A stretch of DNA of 64,000 bases from Schistocerca nitens (taxonomy: Eukaryota; Arthropoda; Insecta; Orthoptera; Acrididae). Under the pieces are notes generated by a model that was not told the DNA's origin, ran no database searches, and was given only the letters and a program-made list of their open reading frames with translations. This document shows positions 32,440 to 43,575 of the stretch, one piece after another (the stretch's first letter is position 1; each line of letters starts with the position of its first letter). The DNA is taken from assembly GCF_023898315.1 (NCBI RefSeq), contig NC_064616.1, forward strand, positions 296,410,934 through 296,474,933. The letters run 5' to 3'. Made by a program: the position numbers and the translations under genes.

Positions 32440-33005
32440 CCCCGCCTGATCTGTACGGTAGCTTCTCGTTGTCGTCGCCGGACATTGCTGAATGGCACCA
32501 GCGCTAGTCTGGAAATATTTTTATGAAGTGGCGTATCAATGAATAACAGTGCTTCGTTTGCTTTAGCAGATTAAAGGTCCGTCTGCCATTTCTTTAGAAT
32601 AATAAAAGAGGAAGTTAATTATGCTAACAGTAATAAATTAGAAACTTAACAACAATTCATTCATAGTAAACAATAAAATAGAAACTAACTGATTTGTTGC
32701 CTTTGTCTACATAATATGCCTTTTATTTGCTTCTAGCCCTTGAAAACGGACAAATTAACACAACTTCATTTTCAGCCTTTGGCACTGACTATTTGAAATG
32801 CCCAAATAGCGGTATGATCTCCAATTACAAAATGATATTTGAACAGAGTTTCATGAAATTAGAATCAGTGGGAGAATACTGGTGTTTTCTATAGAGCAGT
32901 AAGTTATATGTCTACTTAATTTAATATTTTGATTCTATTTATCTTGAAACTGAGCGAGTCAAAATTTTCCAATCTTTGTTCGATTTCTGCGTGTATTACA
33001 GGAAA
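32440..33005. other. Unassigned AT-rich sequence
   Basis: No recognised element between the SINE at 32230 and the Tc1 copy at 33008. Confidence 0.4.
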
Positions 33006-33007
33006 TA

Positions 33008-34693
33008 CACTGAAGAGCCAAAGAAACTGGTACACCTGTGTAAAAGGGCTCCCGCGGACACGCAGAAGTGCCCCAACAAGACGTGCATGGATTCGACTGA
33101 TGTCTGAAGTAATACTGGAGGTAACTGACATCGTGAATCCTGCAGGGCTGTCCATAAATCCGTTAAGAGCACGTTGCAAGGTATCCCAGGTATGCTCAAT
33201 AATGTTCATATTTGGGTAGTTTGGTGGCCAGCGGAAGTGTTTAAACTCAGAAGAGTGTTGTTGTAGCCACTCTGTAGCAATTCTGCGCGTGTGCGGTGCA
33301 GCATTGTTCTGCTGGAATTTCCCAAGTCCGTCGGAATGCACAATGGACATGAATGGATGCAGGTGATCAGGCAGGTTGCTTACGTATGTGTCATTTGTCA
33401 GTGTCGTGTCTATACGTATCAGGGAGCCCATATCACTCCAACTGCACACGCCCCGCACCATTACACAGCCGCTACTAACTTGAGCAGTCCCCTACTGACA
33501 TGCAGGGTCCATGGATTCATGAGGTTATCTCCATACCTGTACACGTTCATTCTCTCGATACAATTTGAAACGAGGCTCGTCCGACCAGGCAACATGTTTC
33601 CAGTCATCAACTGTCCAATGTCGGTGTTGACGGGCTCAGGCGAGGCTTAAAGCTTTGTGTCGTGCAGTCATAGAGGGTACACGCGTGGGCCTTCGGCTCC
33701 AAAAGCTCATATCGATTATGTTTCGTTCAATGGTTCGCACGCTGACAGTTGTTGATGGCCCAGCACTGAAATCTGCAGCAATTTGCGGAACGGTTGCTCT
33801 TCTGTTACGCTGAACAATTCTCTTCAGTCGTCTTTGGTCCCGTTCTTGCAGGAACTTTTTCCGGCCGCAGCGACGTCGGAGATTTGATGTTTTACTCGAT
33901 TCCTGATATTCACTGTGCACTCGTGAAATGGTCGTACTGGAAAACCCCCACATCATTGCTTCCTCGGAGATGCAGTGCCCCATCGCTCGTGCGCCGACTA
34001 TAACACCACGTTGAAATTCCCTTAAATCTTGATAACCTGCCATTGTAGCAGCAGTAACCGATCTAAAAACTGCGCCAGACACTTGTCATATAGGCGTTCC
34101 CAACAGCAGCGCCGTATTCTATGCAGTGCTTTTTTTCTGGGGGACGCTGGGAGATGAGTACCCCTAAACGTTTTCGTCGACAAAGGAATTTTTTTAAGAT
34201 GTTGAGAACATGGAAGAGTGTCAAAGATTTATTTCAAGGACGTGAATTTTTTATTTCACTTTTTCGTGTTGGTAATCGCAATATGAACGATACCAGTGCT
34301 GTTTTTGGTGGGAAAAGCGATGTCATAGACTGTTTCAAGCATTTCGAATCTCCAGCAACCGTTCTCGACAACTGAATCGCTGGCAGCCAGTTCGACAAGC
34401 ATGTAGTGCGCTCGCCGGCTAATAGTGGGCGATGGTAGTGCTAAACGGATATGCGTACGCTCAAACGCCGAGCTACCGATAGATGTCTCTACGGTCCCGC
34501 TACCATGATGTTGATGACGTCATGGCTAAAAGCAGACGGGTGGTATCCCATGCTTCAGTTATAAGTAATTTTCGCTGCATTATATCCAATGTCGGAGTAC
34601 CCTCAAACTTTTTTTTTAGAAGTAAAGCACTGTATCTATGTATTTGGGTAAGCGGGTAAGCATTCCTTTACCACTTTCTTTGGCGTTTCAGTG
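33008..34693 (-). mobile_element. Tc1-like transposon, both ends present, dead, with an insertion
   Basis: Inverted ends: left CACTGAAGAGCCAAAGAAAC; right on the minus strand CACTGAAACGCCAAAGAAAG. TA flanks it (33006-33007 and 34694-34695). The transposase is on the minus strand from the ATG at 34041-34043 (MAGYQDLREFQRGVIVGARA, an HTH; then RRRCGRKKFLQERDQRRLKR and a second HTH ending SVRTIERNI). The C-terminal half (33010-33461) reads SIVHSDGLGKFQQNNAAPHT, then FRWPPNYPNMNIIEHTWDTL. The second catalytic aspartate is Asn (QQNN) and the frame is broken near 33640, so it is inactive. A 509-bp hAT-like element sits in the 5' UTR. A related copy begins at 63499. Confidence 0.92.
34124..34632. 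mobile_element. hAT-like non-autonomous element inside the Tc1 copy
   Basis: Terminal repeats CAGTGCTTTTTTTCT (left) and, on the minus strand at the right, CAGTGCTTTACTTCT match at 13 of 15 bases. Both start CAGTG, as many hAT elements do. The 8-bp flanks ATTCTATG (34116-34123) and TATCTATG (34633-34640) agree at six of eight. An 84-codon frame inside (34121-34375) has no transposase motif. Removing it leaves Tc1 terminal sequence on both sides. The hAT call is an inference from termini and flank length. Confidence 0.65.
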
Positions 34694-34819
34694 TAACAGG
34701 AATAAAAACGAAAATCGGTTATTTCAGAAATAGGTAGTTTGAACGATTTTCGCACTCTGGTTACACTCGCCTGGAAAAGGTCGATATAACTGAAAACCGG
34801 TTGTTTCAACGATAACTGC

Positions 34820-35365
34820 CATCCCCAGCGCAGTGCTGGCGCCCGAAGTGTTATAGATGTGTTCCCATCAGGTTCAGCTCAGGAAAACTCGATGACCAAT
34901 ACATCAAAGTGAGTTCCCTATTGTGAACCTCAAACCACTGTCGTACGATGATGGGCTTGTGGCGCGGTCAGTTATTCTGTTAGAAGGCGCCATCGCCGTC
35001 GGGGCATCACGCACAGAGAGATAATGTTCAGGTAGTCCACAGCTATCATGATGCCTTCGGTTACTACAACAGGCCCTATACAAGCTCGGATGAATGCCCG
35101 CCATAACATACTACGGCCTCCACCGGCCTGCGTCCGTGACGCGGTGCACGTATAGAGCAGGCATTCGCCTGCATGGTGGCATATCAGAACACGATCATCG
35201 ACCTGGTGTATTAAGCAACGTGATTTATGGGACCAGGCGACACACGTTTCCATTGATCCACTGTCTAGCGTCGGAAGACCTCGTTTAAACGTTCTTTCGT
35301 CCGTGCCTCGGAGCTTGTGTGGCGTCACGCTACGTCGCAGTAGCGGCCGTGGCCTGGATCGATGG
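34820..35365 (-). pseudogene. Tc1-like transposase remnant
   Basis: A minus-strand frame reads WSHKSRCLIHQVDDRVLICH, then GGGRSMLWRAFIRACIGPVV and VTEGIMIAVDYLNII. This is the middle of a Tc1 transposase (consensus GGGSVMVWGxF... GPLVFIEGTMNAxxY). Catalytic motifs on both sides are degraded and no inverted repeats were found. Confidence 0.65.
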
Positions 35366-35369
35366 CGAT

Positions 35370-35854
35370 GTGCGGCGCGCCAGATGAATTACTCCACGTA
35401 CTGCTTCGTAGATTTGATTGAAAAAGTTTTTCGCGGACACGGATTAATTATTTCCACCGACACACATGTAAAATCGGTTTAACTGAGGCTCGCTAGCCTC
35501 GCTCTGACCAGCGAGATAAGGTTAAACATCTTATAACACAGATTTTAATAATTAAATGCCCTTCAGCTGTGCAGCTACTTTCAGGAAAGATTCCGAGACC
35601 CGGCCGCTGGAATGGAATATGTTCACCGCTTACACTTCGGTACACTGCCTCCAACTGACTACTAGCAACTCTCGACGCTAATTTCCACAACAGCAAAGCA
35701 GGCATACGGTCCGGAGTCATGAGCAAACATAGTTTTTCTTATGTTACTACCCATACATGTGTTGAAGAAGTTTCTCCAAGTGGACTTTTTATTGTCTGTT
35801 GTACAATACACAAAGTATTTAGGCATTATGATATTAACCAGTTTTTTGAGATTA
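35370..35854. other. Unassigned sequence
   Basis: No recognised motif between the Tc1 remnant and the DD41D element. Confidence 0.4.
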
Positions 35855-35856
35855 TA

Positions 35857-37310
35857 CAGAGGGGTCCAAAGAAATGTATCCACTGTTTAAAAGTCCATAA
35901 TTGGCAAACTAATTGACGGAGTTGTCTCATCTTTGGTAGTGTAATAGTTTGTAGTTCCGGCAATCACCACACAAGCGTTGTATTGCGTTGTTTTGTTTTG
36001 TCAGATGACAGTCGCCAGATAGTCAGTGTTTTGTTGTTTGTTGCACCTAGTTACTCGAGTAAACATGGCTGGCACAAGGCTTACATTGGAGGAAAGGAAG
36101 TCAGTTTTGAAGTGGTATTTTAAGTACGAAAACATTAACGAGGTTCAACGTCAATGGCGAAATGAGTATCAAACAAAGCCACCGACACGTTTAACGATTC
36201 GTCGCATTCGAGACAAATTTGAGGCCGAAGGCTGAGTTAAAGATGTAGACAAACAACGATCTGGACGACCTGTAACAGTAACAAGTCCAGCTAACTCCCG
36301 TCGTGTGTTACAACAATTCACTCGCTCACCACAGAAGTCTGTGAGACAGTGTGCCCGTGAAACTGTAGTGAGTCCCTCAAGTGTTCGGCGAATTTTGAAG
36401 ACAGCAAAGTGGGCCGGCCGAAGTGGCCGTGCGGTTAAAGGCGCTGCAATCTGGAACCGCAAGACCGCTACGGTCGCAGGTTCGAATCCTGCCTCGGGCA
36501 TGGATGTTTGTGATGTCCTTAGGTTAGTTAGGTTTAACTAGTTCTAAGTTCTAGGGGACTAATGACCTCAGCAATTGAGTCCCATAGTGCTCAGAGCCAT
36601 AGTGACAGCAAAGTGGAAGTGCTACATCCCCCGATTGCTACGCGCGATGAACGAGGACGACCCAGATCGTAGAATGGAGTACTGCGAGTGGTTTACTAAC
36701 ATGGTGCGCAACGATGAAGAGTTTGCAGAGATGATTGTGTGATCTGATGAGGCACAGTTCAAACTCAATGGTACAGTAAATCGCCACAATTGCACCTACT
36801 GGTCCGCCGAAAATCCGAACGTCCATGTAGACAAAGCCGTGAATTTGCCAGGATTAAATGTGTGGTGAGGGTTCTCTTACCGGGGCTTGATTGGGCCATT
36901 CTTCTTTGACGGCACAGTTACCGGAGAGGTGTACCTTCAGAAGCTTCAGACATCCATTTTACCTGGCATCCGAGACTTGTATGGAGACGGAAGAATTTAC
37001 TTTCAACAAGATGGTGCCCCAGCCCACTACCAAAATCGTGTTAGAGCGTATCTCGACGAAAATCTACCAGGAAGATGGATAGGCCGTAGAGGTGCTGTGT
37101 AGTATCCACCACGTTCCCCAGACCTAACTCCTCTGGACTTTTACCTGTGGGGATGTTAATGGATGTTAATGGCGACCATTTCGAACACCTACAGTGATAT
37201 CTTTAAGTTGGACTTTAAGCTACACTTTCACCAAAAATGATACAACTCCGTCAATTAGCTTGCAAGTTATGGACTTTTAAACAGTGGATACATTTTTTGG
37301 GACCCCTCTG
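35857..37310 (+). mobile_element. DD41D (rosa-like) Tc1/mariner element, ITRs intact, split by a SINE
   Basis: Inverted repeats of about 43 bp start CAGAGGGGTCCAAAGAAATG (left) and CAGAGGGGTCCCAAAAAATG (right, minus strand), flanked by TA (35855-35856 and 37311-37312). Coding remnant from the ATG at 36065: MAGTRLTLEERKSVLKWYFK, then [51 protein letters not shown] and YPPRSPDLTPLDFYLWG. I count 41 residues between the second and third catalytic aspartates, the DD41D spacing. Four in-frame stops (after EAEG, before SDEAQ, after NVW and before YPPRS) kill it. A SINE-1 is inserted at 36413. Confidence 0.92.
36413..36603 (+). repeat. SINE-1 copy, young subfamily, inserted in a DD41D element
   Basis: Nearly identical to the copies at 1021 and 12688. 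A perfect 13-bp repeat GACAGCAAAGTGG flanks it (36400-36412 and 36604-36616). It interrupts the transposase frame. Confidence 0.96.
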
Positions 37311-37312
37311 TA

Positions 37313-37885
37313 GTATTTACTTTACTACAAGTATTGACTGAAATATTAACAAGAAGAATTAATATATATCTTATTATTACATATTGGTATTCACAAGTGT
37401 TTCGTAACTGCAGCACAGCTACAATTATTGCTTTCCACTATGTCATCTGCAATTAATATGCGTTTATCGTTGTTTCATTACTCAATTTTTCACAATTATT
37501 GTTATTTGTCGGGCCTAATATGATACTCTCTATAGCACTACTGTCGTTATATTATGTTGTAATCAAAGCTTCTCCGTCCTACTCTTTCACTAGCATTTAT
37601 TAAGTAACAGTAATATTTTTCGAAAAATGTGTTGAAGTGTTTGCTGATTGTGATTATACTTTATGAAATGTTGACTGGGGAGGGGGGAAGAGACTATGTA
37701 GCTAACTGTGTGTACTTATTTTTTGTAGATCTCGCGTTTTCGTGGTTCTACGGAGTGTTTGAGTGCAGCTTCCTAACACACATTGTTTCACTGTTCACTT
37801 GTTCTGTCATTTTGTTCTGGTTGTTTTGGGCAGGAAGTTAGAATTTTTCAGTGACATTAGGCTGTGGGATGTGTGTCTTTTGTTT
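37313..37885. other. Unassigned AT-rich sequence
   Basis: No recognised motif. The (GT)n microsatellite follows. Confidence 0.4.
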
Positions 37886-37887
37886 GC

Positions 37888-37888
<1 letters not shown>

Positions 37889-37955
<67 letters not shown>
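37889..37955. repeat. (TG)33 microsatellite
   Basis: A pure TG dinucleotide run of about 67 bp. Confidence 0.97.
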
Positions 37956-37957
<2 letters not shown>

Positions 37958-37982
37958 GTAATGTGTCTTGGTTTTCTGATCA

Positions 37983-38440
37983 TTACTTTAGAGCTGCGAA
38001 CAGGGTTCCACTGCATAGTGCTGTGTATTCATTCACCGCTTCTTTTCCTTCTGCTATGGCTTTTTCTAAATGATAATTTTCTTGTATTATAAGTTTATGT
38101 GGAGGGTCATTGCTGAATTTAAGAATTTTTAAGTCTGTGTTTATGCCTGTTGATCTGTATTTCTCGTGCATAAGATGATCTGCAAATGTGGAATGACTGC
38201 TGTTACTCTTAAGTGCCCTTCCGTGTTCAGCGAATCTCATGTCGAAATTTCTACTTGTTTGTACAACATAAATTGAGCTGCAGTCTTGACACGTGAGTTG
38301 GTAGATACCAGAAGTGTTGTGTTTGTCTTTGTTAATATTAGTTAGGCTCAGTTTCTTCTGTATAGAGTTGTCTGTTCTGTAGGCAATTTTCAGTCCATGT
38401 TTTTTTTTTTTTAATATATTGCCTGTACTGTGAGCTGCTT
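37983..38440 (-). pseudogene. Penelope-like element, C-terminal GIY-YIG endonuclease remnant
   Basis: Minus strand: KKHGLKIAYRTDNSIQKKLS, then SGIYQLTCQDCSSIYVVQTS and RNFDMRFAEHGRALKSNSSH, SGTLFAALK and a stop. The arrangement GIY... CxxC... YVxQT... RFxEH matches the GIY-YIG endonuclease that ends Penelope-like retroelement proteins; the motif's second part reads IYVVQT instead of the usual YVGQT. RT is not present. A stop within AIY*KKK separates the upstream segment. The element's function would be to nick DNA for insertion. A hammerhead-like repeat lies just upstream in the same orientation (38700-38727). Confidence 0.75.
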
Positions 38441-38640
38441 TGTTCTTGTAGGTGAGTGTTTGCCTTTTGTTTGTTGTTGTTGTTGTTGTTTCCAGATGCG
38501 TTGTGTGTGTTTCTGTTCTGTGCGTTTATGTTCTGTGTGTCTGTGGTTGTGAAGATGGAGAAACTTCTCGGGAACATGTATGTTATGATTACCTCACATC
38601 GTCAGTAAAGCACGAAACGATTTTCTATATCTGAGAGTCT

Positions 38641-38760
38641 AGTACCCTTTCAGAACACTTTATTGCCTAGATTACAAGTTTTGTTACACAGACGACCAGT
38701 TTCAGCCAGTTCAGTGGCCATCTTCAGATCTGTAAATATTTTCCTTGTAAACTAGACTCT
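38641..38760 (-). repeat. Repeat with hammerhead-ribozyme-like core
   Basis: On the minus strand CTGAAGA (38727-38721) is followed by one base, a helix GGCCA/UGGCU with a six-base loop, and GAAA (38703-38700). This is the order of the conserved hammerhead core. It lies upstream of the Penelope-like fragment, a class known to carry small hammerheads. Helices I and III could not be established by eye, so activity is unknown. Confidence 0.45.
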
Positions 38761-38769
38761 CAAAGAAAA

Positions 38770-39285
38770 ATTGTGTGTGATCAAGGCAGAGCCACATTTC
38801 CTTATTACACATTACGAAGCAAACGCGGCCACGGAAAGAGCTTTGACCACAAAATGATTAGTTCAAAGTCAGTTGTGAAAGAATGACACAAAAACTCCCC
38901 ACTCAAATTTCCCCGAAAACGAATATAATTTTTTGGCTTTAATGAAAACCTCGCCACGAATCCACAACCTCTCTGAGGTCTTTGCTTATTGAGCGTTTGC
39001 ACACTCGCTAAGAGACAACACTCGCCTAAACAGGAATGACTCCAACTGAAATCGATGCCAGCGCACAGAAGCGCACTTACTGATTAGGTTTTCCAATTTC
39101 CGTTTCTGCAGTATTTTAAATGACACACGACCTGATTTCTTAAGGTGGGTCTTGAATTAACCACTTAGCTGCTGCGCCCGGTTTAGGGTTCTGAAGAGGG
39201 AGGGGAGGGGGCGAGGTGATTACAACTCCCTCCAGCAGATACCTCCGCATATATTGTTGTTGCCATGTGTAGGTGGCCTTCCTGT
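38770..39285. other. Unassigned sequence
   Basis: No recognised motif; a G-rich patch lies at 39198-39215. Confidence 0.4.
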
Positions 39286-39289
39286 TAAC

Positions 39290-39290
<1 letters not shown>

Positions 39291-39328
<38 letters not shown>
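39291..39328. repeat. (TTA)n microsatellite
   Basis: About twelve TTA units in a row. Confidence 0.95.
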
Positions 39329-39440
39329 TTCTTATTATTTCAATCAATTTCTTTACTTATTATTATTTTTCTTTTCTGCAGGATTTTTAAGCAAGTAACT
39401 GAACATAAAATTTGTAAATGGAAGTATAAATCATGTTTTG

Positions 39441-39784
39441 ATTAGAAGGAAGGTCAGCGTTGGCCGTAATTTTGATTGTTTATTAACAGCACAATCGATT
39501 TTCAATCACATAATGATCACCTTAAATGCTGTAGCATACAAATTAACTCATAGGCACTGGTGTAAAGTTATTATCAGTAACCAAAGCTATGAAACGATCA
39601 CAATAATATTGTTGTGATATTTTTTGATCGTTTCATAGCTGTGGTTACTGATAATAACTTGACACCAGTACCTATGAGTTAATTTGTACACTACAGCACT
39701 GAAGATGATCATTATGTGACTGAAAATCGATTTTGCTGTCAATAAACCATCAAAATTACGGCCAACGCTGACCTTCCTTCTAAT
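39441..39784. mobile_element. 344-bp foldback element
   Basis: The left arm from ATTAGAAGGAAGGTCAGCGT and the right arm ending ACGCTGACCTTCCTTCTAAT are reverse complements over about 160 bp with few differences. The middle (39601-39624) is itself symmetrical. No ORF. Both arms hold a hammerhead-like core: right arm plus strand 39699-39725 (CTGAAGA... GAAA), left arm minus strand 39526-39500, where the first part is decayed. The RNA would fold into one long hairpin. Confidence 0.93.
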
Positions 39785-39869
39785 TTCACGTATATGGTCG
39801 TTGTGCACACAGCACTCTATGGAGTCACCAATCAATCATGTTTTGATATTCAACATGAAGAAAAAATGA

Positions 39870-40434
39870 GAGAGCGTACTGAAAATAAATGACTCCAAAT
39901 ATTTTATGTGAAAATTCTTAAGGATTATTATTCTTCACATCGACATATTTATTTCTCAACTGGCAACGAACACACTGCTCCCAACGAGAGGCCCGTTTGT
40001 TGATATCTTCATTGTAGAATGTTTGACTTTTTTGACAGAGCCACAACCTCATCTCTGCTTGCACCGGTCCATCACTATCAAAGTGAAATCCTCGAAGATG
40101 TTCTTTAAGTTTTGAAAACAGGTGACAGGCGGATGGGGCCAACTCGGGAATGTATGGTGGATGATCAATGACAGAGAAGACCAGGCGTTGGATTGTTGCA
40201 GATGTCGCAGCGCTCTTTTGTGATGAGGCATTGTCATGATGAAGGAAAGGGTGCTCCATGTGTGGACGAACTCTTGGAACCACCACGTTACATGCTACAA
40301 TTCGAAGCAATCTAGTGACAGATGGCTGCAAGTATGTAGACATTAGAATAAATGTTAATGACGTTTGTTTTATTTAAAAACCTTTAAGAGTTTTCACATA
40401 AAAAATCGGAGGCGTTACTTTCAGCACGCCCCCG
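39870..40434 (-). mobile_element. Internally deleted mariner, minus strand
   Basis: The right end on the minus strand starts CGGGGGCGTGCTGAAAGTAA and the left end reads GAGAGCGTACTGAAAATAAA. Both continue inwards through a shared subterminal TTTTATGTGAAAA, giving about 55 bp of imperfect inverted repeat. The transposase C-terminal half (39918-40343) reads EHPFLHHDNASSQKSA, then DHPPYIPELAPSACHLF and LKEHLRGFHFDSD. The third catalytic residue, normally D in APSDFHLF, is Ala here. The N-terminal half is deleted. Confidence 0.85.
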
Positions 40435-40496
40435 TAGAAGATAGAATTGTCTGTCATCAGTGTTAGCCTAGCTATATTTAATTGTTTATAATATTA

Positions 40497-41435
40497 GGTT
40501 TGTGCATAAGTTCTTAGCAGTTTTGTTTTGCATGTTGGTATTTCGGTTGCTATGGGTTTATTTATTGATTGTCATTTTTTATTTGTAGTCCACTGTTGTT
40601 ATTTGAGTTTACATATGCATTTTGTCATTTGGGGACAGCGATTGGAGCTGTGCACGGTAGCAAATGGAGTGCCAAGTGGAGAAATAGGAACATGTCCGAC
40701 ATATTCTTCTCTTTGAGTTTAATAGAAGGGTGACAGTAGCGGAGGCAGCCAGAAGTATTTGCCTCGTGCATAACACCGACCATTCCTATGTTGTATCGCT
40801 ACTGGTAACTAGAAATGGTAAGCACCTAAAATAAAGAAAGGAATCGTTGAGCCCAAACAAAGCAGCAATTCCCCGTACAAAGACCTGCGCTCATCCACAA
40901 AAGATAATGTTATGTATCTGGTGGAGCAGCGACGGTGTTGTGTACTACGAGTTGCTTCCCTGAGGTGTAACCACGACTGATAACATTTATTGTCAACAAC
41001 TGAGACGTCTTGCAGACGTAATCCAAGAACAACGGACAAGAAGACTGGGTGAAGAGATGCTACTCCACGATAATGCCCGCCCGCATTCTGCTAGAATGAC
41101 GAAAAACACTATACAGGGGATGGAAAGTCATTCCGCACCCACCTTATTCATCTGATCTTGCACCCTTGGATTTTCACCTTTTCCGCTCTCTATAGGACGA
41201 CCTTGAAGGGACTTCCTTTCCGAATAAAAATGCACTCCGAACATGATTGTACGAACTCTTCGCCTCAAAGCCACGTGATTTATACAGTCCCTGAATGGAA
41301 AAGTTAGCCCAGCGTTGGCAGACTGTTGTAAATAGTGAAGAAGAATATATTATTATAAGTAAAGTCTCTGTTATGTGTATTTGTCGTGTTTATTAAACTT
41401 ATGGAAAGATGATAGGAAATTATGCACCAACTCCG
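40497..41435 (+). mobile_element. Decayed mariner, plus strand
   Basis: Left end GGTTTGTGCATAAGTTCTTA after TA (40495-40496). The right end on the minus strand includes TTGGTGCATAATTTCCTATC. The right limit is uncertain by a few bases. Coding words in changing frames: LHDNARPHSARMTKNTIQG, then PPYSSDLAPLDFHLFRSL and an SLNGKVSPAL-like tail. The second and third catalytic Asp are visible. The N-terminal half is mostly lost. Confidence 0.82.
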
Positions 41436-41689
41436 TACTTTTTTTGCGACAATACGCATGTACTACCTTATACTACTGTAACTGGTATACACGTGTAGAG
41501 TGCAGTATTGCGACAATTCGCCTGTACTAGCTTATTTTATGGTATGGTTATGTCTATCGTACAAAGTTGTATTGTTGCGACTCAATCGACGCTTTCTTCT
41601 TCTTCTATTTCTGCATTTCTCCAGTGGAATCCCTCACGGGATCGCATTTAGGCTTGTCGTCTGTGTGCTTATGATCGTATATATTCTTC

Positions 41690-42740
41690 ATATGTAGCTT
41701 TCGGGATTCTGTTAGTGTGCTGAGTGGGGTCCATTGCCTTTCGTGTATAATTATTTTGTATATTATGTGGCTCTGTGATATTGCAGTCTTCGTGTAATGT
41801 GTCTCTGATGTTTCCGTATTCTGTATTCTGATGTTTCTGTATTTCTTACAAAGGTAAGAAATGCACCATATCGGTTGGAATCGATTTGTTTGATTCTTAA
41901 CCGCTCCTTTATGTCGGAGAGGAAATCATATACTCTACGTTCCGTATCACTAGCGTACCACTCATCTTGCAATGTACCCGTTCGCCAGAGTTTAAGCTGG
42001 CGCTTGGTTTGTATAGGTATTCCGGTATTTGTGTTTACCTGGCCTAGTCTCACCATCCGTAACAAGCATATTGCTGCTCGATATCCGATGGTGATATCGA
42101 TCGGGCGATTCTCTTTTGACGTTTATGTCACCAATCTTTGCTGAGGGTTTCCTTTCAGTGATTCCTTCAGTCCTATGTAGGTTGTTTTAGTTTCTGCTAT
42201 CTTTAATTTATTATTGCTATCCACTGTGTGATAGTATGTAGTGTTCCACAACGGGGACCAGCTAGAAGAGTACCTTCTAGCTGGTCCCCGTTGTTTGCAG
42301 ATATCACGACTAGTAAGTCATCCGCATACGCCACTGCACCATCTGCCCTATTCTCCTCATCCGGTAAGTACAGGAGGGATTCGGCAGTTATGTCCATGAA
42401 GATTGGGCCACAGATCGACGCTTGTGGACAACCTTTCGTAATTCGTATGATTACTTTGCGACTGCCCTTCTGACAGGCGGACTTCTCTGTTTCTGCAATA
42501 CTCTAAGAAACTACCGCACAGACACCTGGTACCTCCAGTTGTCTTCAACCGGTGAACATTGCAGTATGTCAAAATCCCTGCAATGTCTATCATTATGGCC
42601 ACGGCATATTTGTTTGTTGTCTTTCTGACGATTCATTATGCTTGGTTGACAGCGTCTTCTATTGATTTTCTGGGTGTGAAGCCGAATTCGTGCGGGCTTA
42701 GGCCCCAAACAGCCATGTGACAGGATAGCATCTTCTGAAC
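41690..42740 (-). pseudogene. R1-like LINE, RT palm and C-terminal part
   Basis: Minus strand. LSPHEFGFTPRKSIEDAVNQ, then YAVAIMIDIAGILT, KGCPQASICGPIFMDITAES and the catalytic AVAYADDLLVVISANN (YADD at 42328-42317) follow in order. After an internal inverted duplication come RTGTLQDEWYASDTERRVYD and FLSDIKERLRIKQIDSN. GCPQ and the C-terminal arrangement fit the R1 clade. The upstream RT part continues at 44062-44350 beyond a foldback insertion. Frameshifts are present throughout. Confidence 0.85.
42249..42293. repeat. Perfect 20-bp inverted duplication inside the RT gene
   Basis: CAACGGGGACCAGCTAGAAG (42249-42268) and its exact reverse complement (42274-42293) are separated by AGTAC. One copy belongs to the RT frame (words NNGDQLE); the other is extra. 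It looks like a local template-switch product. Confidence 0.95.
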
Positions 42741-42752
42741 CTTTGCCAAAAT

Positions 42753-43419
42753 AATCATCTTGGGGTTCAAGCTCTTTTTTCCGTGTTTACCTTAACAACA
42801 CGTATGTTTTTGGATAGGGACCGCCTTTAGCAAAATAGAGTTTTGTTTTTTAATACAAACATGCTTCACTGCACTTGCAGCATCTTCAGTGGGCTTTTAT
42901 TTTATGGCTGTTAAAGAACAAGAATGTTCTTTACTGTTTGTATACATGTAACTATTAGTTTTTAAATCGTAATTACAGATATTTGAAAAAACAACATATA
43001 AAATTATGAATTCATACCTTTTTACAACATGGTGTGGTTTTTCTGATGTTTTTGTTTCTACAGTGACTGTTACGTTCGACAGTTTGTCATCTGCAAACAC
43101 TTACACCTTAAAGTAGGTAAATTGTTTAAGGCAAAATTGCAATTTGAAAATTGTTATTTCTATGCCTGAAATTAATTAATTCTACATATGTGTGTGTGTG
43201 TGTATTTACATTATGTTTCACTTATGTTTCTTTTTCCTCATCTTAATCACTGTCAAACACTATATATTGAGTTTCCACTGTCACCGTTTGACTGTTTACC
43301 AGCTGTGAAAACAAACATGGCAGGCAGTGGAACAGCTGAAGGTGTAAAAACAAGACAGCTGACAGTGGAACAGTTGAAGGTGTAACTGGTGGTTGTTCTG
43401 AAAAAAAAAAGTACTTGTA

Positions 43420-43451
<32 letters not shown>

Positions 43452-43469
43452 GAAAAACCCTCAAATGTA

Positions 43470-43536
<67 letters not shown>

Positions 43537-43538
43537 TC

Positions 43539-43575
<37 letters not shown>

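Noticed and set aside
37807-38016. Thr-His and Val-Cys repeat proteins predicted across the TG/CA runs
   Set aside because: These are translations of microsatellites, not genes.
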